Source: a bacterium (lineage in GTDB: Bacteria; SAR324; XYD2-FULL-50-16). Taken from it: a stretch of DNA of 32,718 bases. This document shows positions 23,441-32,434 of the stretch, one piece after another. The stretch is taken from the NCBI GenBank assembly GCA_018830885.1, contig JAHJRI010000203.1, forward strand, positions 1 to 32,718, in the 5' to 3' direction. The notes under the pieces were generated by a model. The model searched no databases, was not told the origin of the DNA, and worked only from the letters and a program-made list of their open reading frames with translations. How positions within the stretch are numbered: position 1 is the first letter of the stretch; every line of letters begins with the position of its first letter. Made by a program: the position numbers and the translations under genes.

Positions 23441-25282
23441 ATGACTATTGCCGTAGACTTTCAACCTGTTGGTCGTAACATATCCGTGGAAGCCGGGGTA
23501 ACTGTGCTTGAGGCATCCAGGGCAGCCGGGGTTGGACTATCAGCCGTCTGTGGCGGGGAGACCGGCTGCGGGTCCTGCAGGGTGCGTCTGTCATCCGATG
23601 CTGCAGTGAGTCCGCCCAATTCCATGGAAAGAGACATCCTGTCCGTAGAGGAACTGGCTCAGGGACTGCGGCTGGCCTGTCAAACACGGATCCGGGGCAG
23701 CCTGCGGGTCGATATTCCACCGGAGTCGCTGACGGCACCCCAGCGGACCCAGGTGGAAGGCGAAGAGCTGCCATTTGAGCTGGATCCGCCGGTCACCGCC
23801 CACACGGTTCAATTGAAGGAAGCGACACAGACCGATCAGCGTTCTGACTGGGAACGGCTGAGCGATGCCCTGGTCACAGCAGGGAAGGTCAAACCGCGGG
23901 GATATCCACTGGGTATGGTCCGGCAGCTTCCCGGCATTCTGCGGGAAAACGACTGGCAGGTCCAGATGGGACTGCGGGGCGAAGAGATCGTGAGTGTATC
24001 TGCGCCGGACAGCCCCCTGCTGGGACTGGCCATTGATATCGGGACGACAAAGATCGCCGGTTATCTGGTGGATCTGAAATCCGGTCAAACACTGGCCATG
24101 CAGGGAATCATGAACCCGCAGATCGGTCACGGCGAAGATATTATGGCCCGCATCGCCTTTGTCATGAAGCAGCCTGCGGGGGATCGTCAACTGCAGAAAG
24201 CGGTGGTGGACGCTCTCAATCAGCTGGCGCTGGACCTCTGCCGGCAGGCATCCATGGGGAATGGCAATCATGCCGATGCTGGGGGGGTGACGCCCCTGCA
24301 GATCGCTGAAGTGGTTGTCGTTGGGAATACCGCCATGCATCACCTGTTTCTGGGGTTGCCGGTCAGGCAACTGGGTATGGCGCCATATATAGCAGCCGCC
24401 TCTGCTGCAATGGATGTCAAGGCCAATGAGATCGGGCTGTCGGTTTCTGACGGGGCTGTGGTCCATCTGCTGCCGCTGATAGCCGGTTTTGTCGGTGGGG
24501 ATCATGTATCCATGCTGCTGGCTACAGACATCAGCAGCGATACCGGGAACTGCATCTACCTCGACATCGGCACCAATACAGAGGTCACCCTGACAACCGG
24601 GGGTCGTACCCTCTCCTGTTCCACAGCATCCGGTCCCGCCTTTGAAGGGGCCCACATCAAAGATGGCATGCGGGCGGCAGAGGGCGCCATTGAACGGGTG
24701 CGGATCGTCAACAACAGAATCGTGGTGCAGACCATCAACGATGAAAAGCCGGTGGGGATCTGCGGGTCCGGGATTCTGGATGCCATCGCCCAGTTCAAGC
24801 TTGCCGGCGTGATGAATCCGCGGGGCGCGTTTGAGGCCGGCCATCCCCTGGTCAGGGAAGGCGAACGGGGACTTGAAGTGGTGCTGGTGGCCGGTGTGGA
24901 AACGAAACATGGTCGGGATATCGTGCTGACACGGAAAGATGTCAGTGAAATTCAGCTGGCCAAAGGGGCTATCCGTGCCGGTATTGAACTGCTGCTGCTG
25001 GAGGCGGGACTCTCTGCTGACAGGTTGGAGCAGGTGATCATTGCCGGGGCTTTTGGCAGTTTTATTGATGTCAACAGCGCCATTGCCATTGGTATGTTTC
25101 CCCTGCTTCCTCGGTGCTGTTTCCGGCAGGTCGGAAACGCTGCCGGGATCGGGGCCAAAATGGCGTTGCTGTCGCTCTCCAAAAGAGGGGAAGCGCAGGA
25201 GATAGCGCGGAAAAACGAATACCTGGAATTATCAAACCACGGTGAATTCACCAATGAATTTACCCGTGCCATGCGGTTTTAA
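23441..25282 (+). CDS. RACo/RamA-like [2Fe-2S] and ASKHA-fold corrinoid activator (DUF4445)
   Basis: A 613-residue protein. An N-terminal plant-type ferredoxin domain carries Cys37, Cys43, Cys46 and Cys80 (CGGETGCGSC…LAC). A linker and an ASKHA ATPase-like domain follow: LAIDIGTTKIAGYLVD (196-211), VVGNTAMHHLFLG (293-305), LDIGTNTEV (374-382) and SGPAFEGAHIKDGMRA (397-412). RACo and RamA proteins of this family use ATP to return Co(II) corrinoid proteins to active Co(I). The frame is open to a GTG at 23372, but the conserved domain begins at ATG 23441. It is 17 bases before a homocysteine-methyltransferase-family gene, which fits repair of a corrinoid methyl carrier. No corrinoid-binding protein gene is visible nearby. 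Confidence 0.9.
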   Translation: MTIAVDFQPVGRNISVEAGVTVLEASRAAGVGLSAVCGGETGCGSCRVRLSSDAAVSPPNSMERDILSVEELAQGLRLACQTRIRGSLRVDIPPESLTAPQRTQVEGEELPFELDPPVTAHTVQLKEATQTDQRSDWERLSDALVTAGKVKPRGYPLGMVRQLPGILRENDWQVQMGLRGEEIVSVSAPDSPLLGLAIDIGTTKIAGYLVDLKSGQTLAMQGIMNPQIGHGEDIMARIAFVMKQPAGDRQLQKAVVDALNQLALDLCRQASMGNGNHADAGGVTPLQIAEVVVVGNTAMHHLFLGLPVRQLGMAPYIAAASAAMDVKANEIGLSVSDGAVVHLLPLIAGFVGGDHVSMLLATDISSDTGNCIYLDIGTNTEVTLTTGGRTLSCSTASGPAFEGAHIKDGMRAAEGAIERVRIVNNRIVVQTINDEKPVGICGSGILDAIAQFKLAGVMNPRGAFEAGHPLVREGERGLEVVLVAGVETKHGRDIVLTRKDVSEIQLAKGAIRAGIELLLLEAGLSADRLEQVIIAGAFGSFIDVNSAIAIGMFPLLPRCCFRQVGNAAGIGAKMALLSLSKRGEAQEIARKNEYLELSNHGEFTNEFTRAMRF

Positions 25283-25299
25283 ATGTCCAAAGGTGAATC

Positions 25300-26193
25300 A
25301 TGAGCAGAGGAAAAATAGTGGATGTGGTCAAAAGCGGCCGCATCCTGGTATCGGATGGTGCCTGGGGAACGTTTCTCCATCAGAAGGGTCTGCAGGCCGC
25401 GGAATGTCCGGAAATGTGGAGTGTCACAAACAGCAAAGCCGTCCTTGAGATTGCCAGCAGCTATATCGATGCCGGGGCGGATATGGTGCAATCCAACAGT
25501 TTTGGGGGGTCCCTCTTCAAGCTGGGGCAATACGGATTCGGCGACAGGGTGGCCGAAGTCAACGAAGCGGCAGCCAGAATCTCCAGGCAGGCTGCTGGAG
25601 AAGAGAGATGGGTGATCGCTTCCATCGGGCCCACCGGCAAAATGCTGATCATGAAGGAAACAACAGAGGAGGCGCTCTACCAGGCCTTTCAGGAGCAGGC
25701 CATGGCCCTGGAAAAAGGGGGCGCGGATGCGATCTGTATCGAAACCATGTTCGATCTGGGCGAGGCAACCCAGGCCATCAGGGCAGCCCGGGAAAACACC
25801 GGCTGTGAAATAATCTCCACGTTTACGTTTGAGCTGACCAAAAAGGGGGAGTATCGCACCATGATGGGGGTGTCCCCCACCCAGTTCGCCCAGGCGGTCA
25901 TCGCAGCCGGGGCGGATATTATCGGTACCAATTGCGGGAACGGGATGAAACGCATGGTCGATATTGTCCGGGAATTGAGGGCAGCAGCCCCGGATACGCC
26001 CATCCTGGTGCATGCCAACGCCGGGTTACCCGTGCTGGTGGATGGCAAAGAGGTCTATCCGGAATCCCCGGAGGAGATGGCAGGCTACATTCCGGCCCTG
26101 GTCGAGGCCGGGGTGAATATTGTCGGTGGGTGCTGCGGTACGACCCCGGACCACATTCGAGCCCTGAAAAAGGCCATTGCCGACCTGGGTTAA
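25300..26193 (+). CDS. Homocysteine S-methyltransferase-family (BHMT/MetH N-terminal type) protein
   Basis: A 297-residue barrel methyltransferase. The zinc ligands are Cys212 in GTNCGNG and Cys278-Cys279 in GGCCGTTP, as in BHMT and the N-terminal module of MetH. ILVSDGAWGTFL and VQSNSFGG are the other conserved blocks. It is a single domain without the folate, B12 or activation modules of MetH. AAGGTGA just upstream supports the ATG. Being co-transcribed with a corrinoid-activator-like protein, it may work in a split methionine synthase or in a corrinoid-dependent demethylation system for a methylated amine or thioether. Which of these holds cannot be decided from the window. Confidence 0.9.
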   Translation: MSRGKIVDVVKSGRILVSDGAWGTFLHQKGLQAAECPEMWSVTNSKAVLEIASSYIDAGADMVQSNSFGGSLFKLGQYGFGDRVAEVNEAAARISRQAAGEERWVIASIGPTGKMLIMKETTEEALYQAFQEQAMALEKGGADAICIETMFDLGEATQAIRAARENTGCEIISTFTFELTKKGEYRTMMGVSPTQFAQAVIAAGADIIGTNCGNGMKRMVDIVRELRAAAPDTPILVHANAGLPVLVDGKEVYPESPEEMAGYIPALVEAGVNIVGGCCGTTPDHIRALKKAIADLG

Positions 26194-26224
26194 TTGCAGA
26201 ATGGTTGATCAGAGGGGCAACTCA

Positions 26225-27127
26225 TCATGGAAGACCTGATGGCGGTTCTGCCGGATACCGGCACTCCTGTCTGTATTTCCTGCGAAACACGTCGAGGGAG
26301 CCGATCACGGCACCTGTGATAATCAGCAGCATGGCAGCCAGGGAGGTGCGGGTCAACGGCTGGTGGCTGCCGAAAACCAGGACCAGGGTGGAAAACAGCG
26401 GGGTCAGGTAGGCCAGGGAGCCGATGATTCTCGGGTCCCCGTTTTTCATGGCCGCATCCCACAAAAAGAAGGCGCCGCCCATGGGGCCGATGCCCAGCAG
26501 ACAAAGATAGAGCCAGTCCCCGGGTGACAGAGTCGCCACACTTGCCAGTGTGCGGGTCTGGAAAAAATAGACGGCCAGGGAGAGGATCCCCGAAGCCAGG
26601 CAGAATCCACCCACTGCCCCGGTGGGATAGGGGGGCAGCTTCTTGCTGGCCAGGGAGTAAGTGGACCAGACAAAAGCTGCCGCCAGTGCCAGCAGGTATC
26701 CCCAGCTGTTGACCGGATCCAGTGTCAAACGGCCTCCGGTGACGATCAGTCCGGCACCCGTCATGCCCGTCAATGCCCCGATGATATGATGCCTTCGCAA
26801 CCGGTAGCCCTTGAAGAAGAACGGGGAAAAAACAACGATAAACAGGGGCCAGAGGTAATTGATCAGGTTGGCTTCAACGGCCGGCGCGTTCTGAAAGGCA
26901 GAGAAAAGCAGGAAATGGTATCCGAAGATGCCATAAACGCCCACCATAAAAACCGGCAGTGATACCCACCATGAGCGGATGCGGATCAGGCCGACCAGTC
27001 CGCTGATCAAGAGAGAGATGCCAACGATCAGGATCGGCGGCACATGGGTTAAACCGGTGCCCAGGAACGCCAGGGTGCTCCAGATGAGTATGGTGAGAAC
27101 AGCCAGGACCAGGGATTTGCGATTCAT
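26225..27127 (-). CDS. EamA/DMT-superfamily transporter, YddG-like
   Basis: A 300-residue integral membrane protein with about ten hydrophobic helices in two EamA repeats, the second starting near residue 145 (WGYLLALAAAFVWSTYSLASKK). The segment NLINYLWPLFIVVFSPFFF is typical of the YddG-type amino-acid exporters. It lies 21 bases downstream of the lipase-like gene on the same strand. A role in exporting an amino acid or other small metabolite is inferred from the family; the substrate is not visible. The last 20 residues are polar and probably cytoplasmic. Confidence 0.88.
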   Translation of the reverse strand: MNRKSLVLAVLTILIWSTLAFLGTGLTHVPPILIVGISLLISGLVGLIRIRSWWVSLPVFMVGVYGIFGYHFLLFSAFQNAPAVEANLINYLWPLFIVVFSPFFFKGYRLRRHHIIGALTGMTGAGLIVTGGRLTLDPVNSWGYLLALAAAFVWSTYSLASKKLPPYPTGAVGGFCLASGILSLAVYFFQTRTLASVATLSPGDWLYLCLLGIGPMGGAFFLWDAAMKNGDPRIIGSLAYLTPLFSTLVLVFGSHQPLTRTSLAAMLLIITGAVIGSLDVFRRKYRQECRYPAEPPSGLP

Positions 27128-27148
27128 TGCAGGGAATGGTCAGGCGGC

Positions 27149-27982
27149 TCAGTTGTGTCGGTTGATCCAGTCCTTCAGATCATTCAACGGCAGATCCTTT
27201 TTGATCTCGTTATAGACTTCGTGCCGGCAGCCTTCATATTTCCTGAATACCTTGTCCTCAACGGCAATTGCCTCAAACAGCGAGTCCCAGCTGTCCGGAT
27301 GAAATGACTCGTCTTCTGAACCGATCTGCATCATCGTGGGGGTTTTCAGCCTGGCGGCGGACGGTATCATCCCCGGCAGGGATGCCATTAGTTCATGACC
27401 CAGACGGGTGGTAATTTTGTTCTCCACCAGGGGGTCGTTGATGTATGCCTCAACCACCTTCTTGTCGTAACTGATGAAGTTGGGATCCAGTCCTGACGGA
27501 ATGGACAACGTGGGGAAAACAACCGACAAAAGGCTTGATATCAGCTTGGTGACTCCCTTGATGGCCGGTCCGGTAGCGGCTCCGGTGCCTGAAAGGGTCA
27601 GGGATCGATAATTCTGCTTTGTACGACTGGCGACATAGTGATTGGCAATCAGCGATCCCATGGAATGGCCGACAATATGAACCGGTAATTCGGGATGGGT
27701 GTCTCTGGCGATTTTCTCGAAGATCGCCACGTCCTCCAGGTAATCGCTGAACCGATTGACATGACATCGTCTGCCGGCGGATCTGCCGTGCCCCCGGTGA
27801 TCCAGGGCCCATATCGTGTATCCTTCAGGGACCAGGGTGTTCACCACATTCATGTAGCGCCCGGAATGCTCGCCATATCCATGAATGATCATCACCAGCC
27901 CTTTCGGGTCGTCCGGGGTCCAGGTCTGGTAGAATATCGTGGTTTGATTGATCCCCTCAAAAGTGCTCTCCTGGTTTTTCAT
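27149..27982 (-). CDS. Monoacylglycerol-lipase-like alpha/beta hydrolase
   Basis: A 277-residue serine hydrolase. The oxyanion region is IIHGYGEHSGRY (32-43). The nucleophile is Ser107 in VGHSMGS, with Asp224 in GSEDESF and His254 in CRHEVYNE. LDHRGHGRS at 60-68 is the family mark of bacterial and human monoacylglycerol lipase and lysophospholipase L2. GGAGG seven bases upstream supports the ATG. There is no signal peptide, so it acts in the cytoplasm. It would release fatty acids from monoacylglycerols or similar esters, which suits the acyl-CoA ligase gene upstream on the same strand. The DMT transporter gene follows in the same operon. Confidence 0.9.
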   Translation of the reverse strand: MKNQESTFEGINQTTIFYQTWTPDDPKGLVMIIHGYGEHSGRYMNVVNTLVPEGYTIWALDHRGHGRSAGRRCHVNRFSDYLEDVAIFEKIARDTHPELPVHIVGHSMGSLIANHYVASRTKQNYRSLTLSGTGAATGPAIKGVTKLISSLLSVVFPTLSIPSGLDPNFISYDKKVVEAYINDPLVENKITTRLGHELMASLPGMIPSAARLKTPTMMQIGSEDESFHPDSWDSLFEAIAVEDKVFRKYEGCRHEVYNEIKKDLPLNDLKDWINRHN

Positions 27983-28196
27983 GCCCTTCCTCCGTTTTGA
28001 TGTCCATTCCGATCCCCATCCTTCCTGATGACCACCGGGTCAGGGAAGTTTCCTGAAACAACAGTGGACAGGGAATCTGGTATGGCGCAGATGTCAGCTG
28101 CCCTGTCCATCCTGAGTAACACAAAACCGGCGAAAGCGCCATCCCTCTGACGGGGAAAATATAGAAAAGGGATCCGGGCATTCACAAGCCTGATAC

Positions 28197-28212
28197 CGGG
28201 TCTTCCAACCCG
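28197..28212. terminator. Short hairpin after the acyl-CoA ligase gene
   Basis: CGGGT-CTTCCA-ACCCG forms a 5-bp stem just past the ligase stop codon, with CCGG repeats outside it that could extend the pairing. There is no T-run on the minus strand, so it is a weak terminator candidate. The remaining bases up to the lipase gene show nothing else. Confidence 0.25.
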
Positions 28213-28222
28213 TGACCGGTTT

Positions 28223-29956
28223 CTATTTTCGCAGCACTTTCTTGTCCACCTTGCCGACTGCGGTCAGCGGGATCTGGTCGACAAATGCGATCACTTTTGG
28301 CACCTTATAGGGGGACATATTTTCCCTGCAATAGGCCGTGATCCTCTCCCTGAGAGCATCTTCATCCTGGCCTTTGGCCGCTGCGGTCAACTGGATCACC
28401 GCTTTGACGATTTCGCTGCCGGGTCTTTCCGGGTTGGGTTCCCCGATGACAGCACAGAGGTCGATTTCGGGAATCTCATAGAGCGTTTCCTCCACCTGCT
28501 TGGAATAGACATTAAAACCGCCGACCAGCAGCATGTCCTTGGTCCGGTCAACGATGTAGATGAATCCGTCTTCGTCCATCTTTGCCACATCCCCTGTATA
28601 CAGGTAGACATCGCCATCGATCTCTTTTTTGGTGTTGCGGGTGGCTTCGGGATTCCCATGATACTCTTTCATCACCTGCGGGCCGCTGACGATCAGTTCA
28701 CCCGGTTCACCCACCGGAACCTCGGTCATCCCGTCCTCCACACTGACGATCTTGACTTTGGTACTCTGAACCGGAAGACCCACCGATCCAATCTTGTTTT
28801 TGCCATAAACCGGGTTCATGGTAATGACCGGACTGGTTTCGGTCATCCCGTACAGTTCGACCACTTTTCCCTCACCCACAAACGATTCAAGCCTGCGCAT
28901 GGAATCAACATCGAAGGGTGCCGCGCCGGATAGACAGTATTTTATGGCGGAGAGGTTGATGGTGGTAAACGCAGGATTATCCATCAGCATCTGATAAAGG
29001 GTGGGTACATTGACCAGTTGGGTGGGTCTGTACTTTTCCATGTCTGCACAGATCCGGTCAGTGTTCCTGGGATCAGGCACCAGGATCTGGGTATTTCCCA
29101 GGGACATGCTGAGCAGCCCCAGACCGAGTCCGGCCATGTGGAATAAGGGAAACCCGGAGCACATAATGTCCTGCCCCCGTCTGACATCCAGGATATCTAC
29201 CTTGGGATCGAGGTCACGGTCGATCCATTGGGTAATCTGAATCTGGTTGAACAACAGGTTCTGGTGGGTCAGCACCGTTCCCTTGGAAGGTCCGGTAGTA
29301 CCCCCGGTATATTGCAGCAGACAGGTATCTTCGGGGGAAAGGGCAACCCCGGGGCAGTCCGCTGGAAAAACGGCCATCAGTTCCTTGTATGAGATCACCT
29401 CTTTACCCGGTAACGGAACGATTTTACCGGTAGGGATCTTCTTGAGGAGTTTTCCCAGGAACTGTTTGATGACCGGCAGAAAATCCGCGACATTGGTGAC
29501 AATAACCTGTTTCAGTGCCGGGATCTGATCGGCAATTCCCACCAGGTGGGCTTGAAACAGGGCATCCAGCGTGAGAAAGACCCTGGCCTTTGAGTCGTTC
29601 AGCTGATGAATGATCTCTCTGGGCGTCAACAGGGGGGACACTCCGGACATCACGCACCCCACCTTCATGCTGCCCACCAGTGCGATCAGGTACTGCGGGA
29701 TATTGGGCAGACTGATGCCGACCACATCGCCCTTGCTGCACCCTTTGTCGGTCAGAAACCGGGCAAACCGGTCGGAAAGCATATCCAGCTGGCCGAAAGA
29801 GCAGGCACTGCCAAGAAAATAGAAAGCCGTTCTGTCTGGATCGGCCTGCAATCCTTTTTTCAGAAACTCAAGATAGGTTGTTTCGGGGATCGGTATCTCT
29901 TCGGTCACATGCGCGTCATACCAGTTAAGCCAGGGCTTTTCGCCATATGATGTCAT
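28223..29956 (-). CDS. Long-chain fatty-acid/acyl-CoA ligase (AMP-binding)
   Basis: A 577-residue ANL-superfamily enzyme that activates a carboxylic acid to acyl-CoA through an acyl-adenylate. Visible motifs are the P-loop-like YTGGTTGPSKG (216-226), the adenylate-binding ELYGMTETSP, YTGDVAKMDEDGFIYIVDR around the domain hinge, and the C-terminal catalytic lysine, Lys569, in AVGKVDKK. Length and the FadD-like arrangement favour a medium- or long-chain substrate. GGAG five bases upstream supports the ATG. An acyl-CoA dehydrogenase gene lies 199 bases upstream on the same strand; together they would start beta-oxidation. A dyad at 30071-30099 in that gap may control it. Confidence 0.92.
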   Translation of the reverse strand: MTSYGEKPWLNWYDAHVTEEIPIPETTYLEFLKKGLQADPDRTAFYFLGSACSFGQLDMLSDRFARFLTDKGCSKGDVVGISLPNIPQYLIALVGSMKVGCVMSGVSPLLTPREIIHQLNDSKARVFLTLDALFQAHLVGIADQIPALKQVIVTNVADFLPVIKQFLGKLLKKIPTGKIVPLPGKEVISYKELMAVFPADCPGVALSPEDTCLLQYTGGTTGPSKGTVLTHQNLLFNQIQITQWIDRDLDPKVDILDVRRGQDIMCSGFPLFHMAGLGLGLLSMSLGNTQILVPDPRNTDRICADMEKYRPTQLVNVPTLYQMLMDNPAFTTINLSAIKYCLSGAAPFDVDSMRRLESFVGEGKVVELYGMTETSPVITMNPVYGKNKIGSVGLPVQSTKVKIVSVEDGMTEVPVGEPGELIVSGPQVMKEYHGNPEATRNTKKEIDGDVYLYTGDVAKMDEDGFIYIVDRTKDMLLVGGFNVYSKQVEETLYEIPEIDLCAVIGEPNPERPGSEIVKAVIQLTAAAKGQDEDALRERITAYCRENMSPYKVPKVIAFVDQIPLTAVGKVDKKVLRK

Positions 29957-30070
29957 AATGTCTCCTGATCGTGGGTTGGTGTGAAAAAGAATCGTCTGTT
30001 TCTCATCTATGGTTGTGCCCGCGCCGACGAGTGTCGGGTGGCTTGAGAAAGCAATCCCATGAAACTATGG

Positions 30071-30099
30071 TTTGCACCTATCACTAAATGACGTGCAAA
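30071..30099. promoter_or_regulatory. Inverted repeat upstream of the acyl-CoA ligase gene
   Basis: TTTGCAC at 30071-30077 and GTGCAAA at 30093-30099 are perfect complements separated by 15 bases, about 115 bases upstream of the ligase start. The spacing suits a TetR-like or other dimeric regulator, but no regulator gene is adjacent. Confidence 0.35.
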
Positions 30100-30155
30100 A
30101 CAAGAAAAATAGGGAATTTCACAGACAATCCCGCATCGTGCCGGTTGCTGCAATC

Positions 30156-31331
30156 CTAGAACCCTTCCAGTTTGGCGATCACATCCCGCATCACCTCATC
30201 GGCCCCGCCGCCGATGGACAGCCCGATGGAATCCCGGTAATAGCGGGAAATCAGCATTTCATCCATAAATCCCATGCCGCCGTGCATGCGCAGGCAACCA
30301 GCCACCATGCGGTTGAACATCTGTCCGGCAAATAGTTTGGCCATGGAAATCTCCTTGACAGCGTCCAGCCCGGCCATTTTGAGACGGACGATCTGGTAGG
30401 TAAGCTGCTGCAGGCATTCGGTCTCTGTCAGCCAGTCTACGAGTTGATGCTGCAGGGCCTGTTTCCGAATCAGCGGTTTGCCGAAGACCACCCGTTCTTT
30501 CAGATAGTTCACCGTCATCTGGAGAATATCCCGGGCAGCAATATAGGTAGGCGGTAACAGGGAAAACCGTTCGTGCTGGAACTGGTTCATCTGGTAGATG
30601 AATCCCTCCCCTTCCTTTCCGATCAGATTTTCAACCGGTATTCTGACATTATCGAAAAACAGTTCCGCCGTGTCGCTGCACCAGACACCGATTTTATTCA
30701 GTTTGCGACCCACAGTGATTCCAGGCAGGTCTGAGGGAACGACAAAAAGACTGAAGGCGTGGTATCCCGGGTCGTCGCTGGTCCTGGCCAGGAGGGTGTA
30801 AAAATCAGCCTGAACGCCGTTGGTGATAAACATCTTGGAGCCATTCAGGATGTAGTGATCCCCCTCTTTTTTAGCCGTACTCTGGAGTGCGGCCACATCT
30901 GAACCGGCTGCGGGTTCCGTAACCGCGATCGCACCGACCATCTCCCCGGTGATGGCGCCCTTGAGGTATTTTTCCTTCAGATACTCGCTGCCGAATTCGT
31001 CAATCGCCGGTGTGGCCATGTTGGTCTGCACGGATATGGCAATATAGAGACCCGGGGCCTTGATATGCCCGAGCTCCTCCAGGAAAACAGTTTCATACCA
31101 GTAATCCAGTCCCTGACCACCATATTTTGGGTCGTACCGAATACCAAGAAATCCCAGTTTTCCCATTTTTCTGAACAGTGATTTCAGCGGGGTCATCCGG
31201 GCTTCTTCCCATTCGTCCACGTACGGGTTGATCTCTTTTTTAACAAAATCAGCCACCGACTTGCGAACCAGTTCGTGGTCTTTGGTAAAGTTGATCTGAC
31301 TTTTGGAAATTATTTTTGATTTACTGCTCAT
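30156..31331 (-). CDS. Acyl-CoA dehydrogenase (long-chain/isovaleryl-type active site)
   Basis: A 391-residue FAD enzyme that introduces the alpha-beta double bond in acyl-CoA. AIAVTEPAAGSD (134-145) and FITNG (168-172) are family marks. In most members the catalytic base is a Glu in YEG near the C-terminus; here that block is SIGGGADEVM, without it. Instead Glu254 in FQHERFSLLP takes the position used by long-chain and isovaleryl-CoA dehydrogenases. LRMHGGMGFMDE is the FAD-contacting helix. AGGGGA seven bases before the ATG supports the start. It is read in the same direction as the acyl-CoA ligase downstream. Electrons would pass to an electron-transfer flavoprotein not encoded here. Confidence 0.93.
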   Translation of the reverse strand: MSSKSKIISKSQINFTKDHELVRKSVADFVKKEINPYVDEWEEARMTPLKSLFRKMGKLGFLGIRYDPKYGGQGLDYWYETVFLEELGHIKAPGLYIAISVQTNMATPAIDEFGSEYLKEKYLKGAITGEMVGAIAVTEPAAGSDVAALQSTAKKEGDHYILNGSKMFITNGVQADFYTLLARTSDDPGYHAFSLFVVPSDLPGITVGRKLNKIGVWCSDTAELFFDNVRIPVENLIGKEGEGFIYQMNQFQHERFSLLPPTYIAARDILQMTVNYLKERVVFGKPLIRKQALQHQLVDWLTETECLQQLTYQIVRLKMAGLDAVKEISMAKLFAGQMFNRMVAGCLRMHGGMGFMDEMLISRYYRDSIGLSIGGGADEVMRDVIAKLEGF

Positions 31332-32114
31332 ATCATGGTCCCCTGTTCAGGATGGTTAGTATTCCTCTGGAAAAAGTAAAACAAATCAGTCGATCCGTCA
31401 TGTATGTCCGATGTGTCTGGCTGACAGCACAAAGCCGGGATTCAGTTGCAACTGCAGCTGGATTTCGGATCAGGTCCTGGTTCTCAGCCGATACCCTGGA
31501 CCAGTCGGTGACAGGGCGTATTTGACAGTCGAGTGCCCGGCTGATCGGGATATGCCTGTCGCCGTTATTCGTTACCTCATTGCCATAGGGTATCTGGTGT
31601 AGTCAGGAATTGGGGTGATGGTTGATCGTGCCTGCTGGTGTCAGGGTTTTGTTCCGGATTTAGGTTAGCGTTACTAAAATAAATTTTCAACCCATATCTG
31701 GCGGGTCTCATTTTCGCAACCCTTCCAGGCTGCGACTGGGTTATTGTTTCATGTTTGTATTGATCAAACAGCGATTCGGGTGGTAAATGAATAGTACACG
31801 GAGCCAAGTAAGTAATCCTAACCTTGAGCTCATCCTCGACGTTCTTCGGCGCGAGTCTCGAACGAATTCAATCACACACCGGTCTCGGCGTCTGCTCAGA
31901 AACAGGGGGTGAATCATTGCACAGGGTTAGACTTTAATGGTGGAAAATATGTCGGGACCGCTTGCCACAATGGTTGATGAGACTGGACAGAACCGGCGGG
32001 ATGAAGTGGTGACGATCTTTACAGAAAAGGTGATTTTTGATGCCCCGGCATAGCCGGCGATTCGCTTCTCCGGGTTCGTTTTCGAAATGGGTTCCCGCCA
32101 TACCATCCCGGACC
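31332..32114. other. Gap without a supported gene
   Basis: About 780 bases without a gene I can support. Small structures include the palindrome AGTTGCAACT near 31443 and the short hairpin CCGGC-ATA-GCCGG at 32045-32057. Short minus-strand frames across 31577-32139 match no family. The sequence looks like decayed or repeat-derived DNA leading to the miniature element. Confidence 0.5.
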
Positions 32115-32122
32115 TGTCGTGT

Positions 32123-32292
32123 GGGTGCACAAAAATCATGTGGGTAGTCCGTCACATCCGCGCAGGCGGGTGTCCATATGTGCAAACGGTGAAATACACC
32201 TGGATGCCCACCTCCGTGGGCATGACGGGAGAGACACAGCTCTTCTTTGTTGAAACGAAATTCGAAATTGCCCACATGATTTTGGTGCACCC
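32123..32292. mobile_element. Miniature inverted-repeat (MITE-like) element, copy 2
   Basis: Terminal inverted repeats of 22 bases at 32123-32144 (GGGTGCAC…CATGTGGG) and 32271-32292 differ at a single position. An identical 8-bp direct repeat, TGTCGTGT, abuts both ends (32115-32122 and 32293-32300), the mark of insertion with target-site duplication. The 170-bp element contains no transposase, only an inner hairpin (32150-32227). Its termini match those of the element at 19-257. Target duplications of 8 bp and GG-starting ends occur in families such as ISL3 and IS1595, but the parent cannot be named. The element sits 142 bases upstream of the short-chain dehydrogenase gene and could influence its expression. 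Confidence 0.85.
32150..32227. repeat. Inner imperfect inverted repeat of element copy 2
   Basis: Arms at 32150-32176 and 32201-32227 match at 19 of 27 positions around a 24-base centre. The arms contain the CCGCGCAGGCGGG / CCCACCTCCGTGGG type core known from widespread palindromic intergenic repeats in proteobacteria, whose translations give the recurrent spurious peptide DTRLRGCDG. This suggests that such a repeat forms the core of the miniature element. Confidence 0.6.
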
Positions 32293-32434
32293 TGTCGTGT
32301 CTTTAATTGGACAGAAACAGTGGCTTCGACGTATAGTGATGCCAGGAGGGCAGAGGGATCAAACCAGGTCAACTTGGATCTGGGCAGGCGGTTTGTGGGG
32401 TTGAATTGAGCACCTTGAGGGTGACGCTGCAGGG

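Noticed and set aside
31577..32139. Short minus-strand frames in the gap before the last gene
   Set aside because: No start signals and no family match; part overlaps the miniature element, so they are probably spurious.
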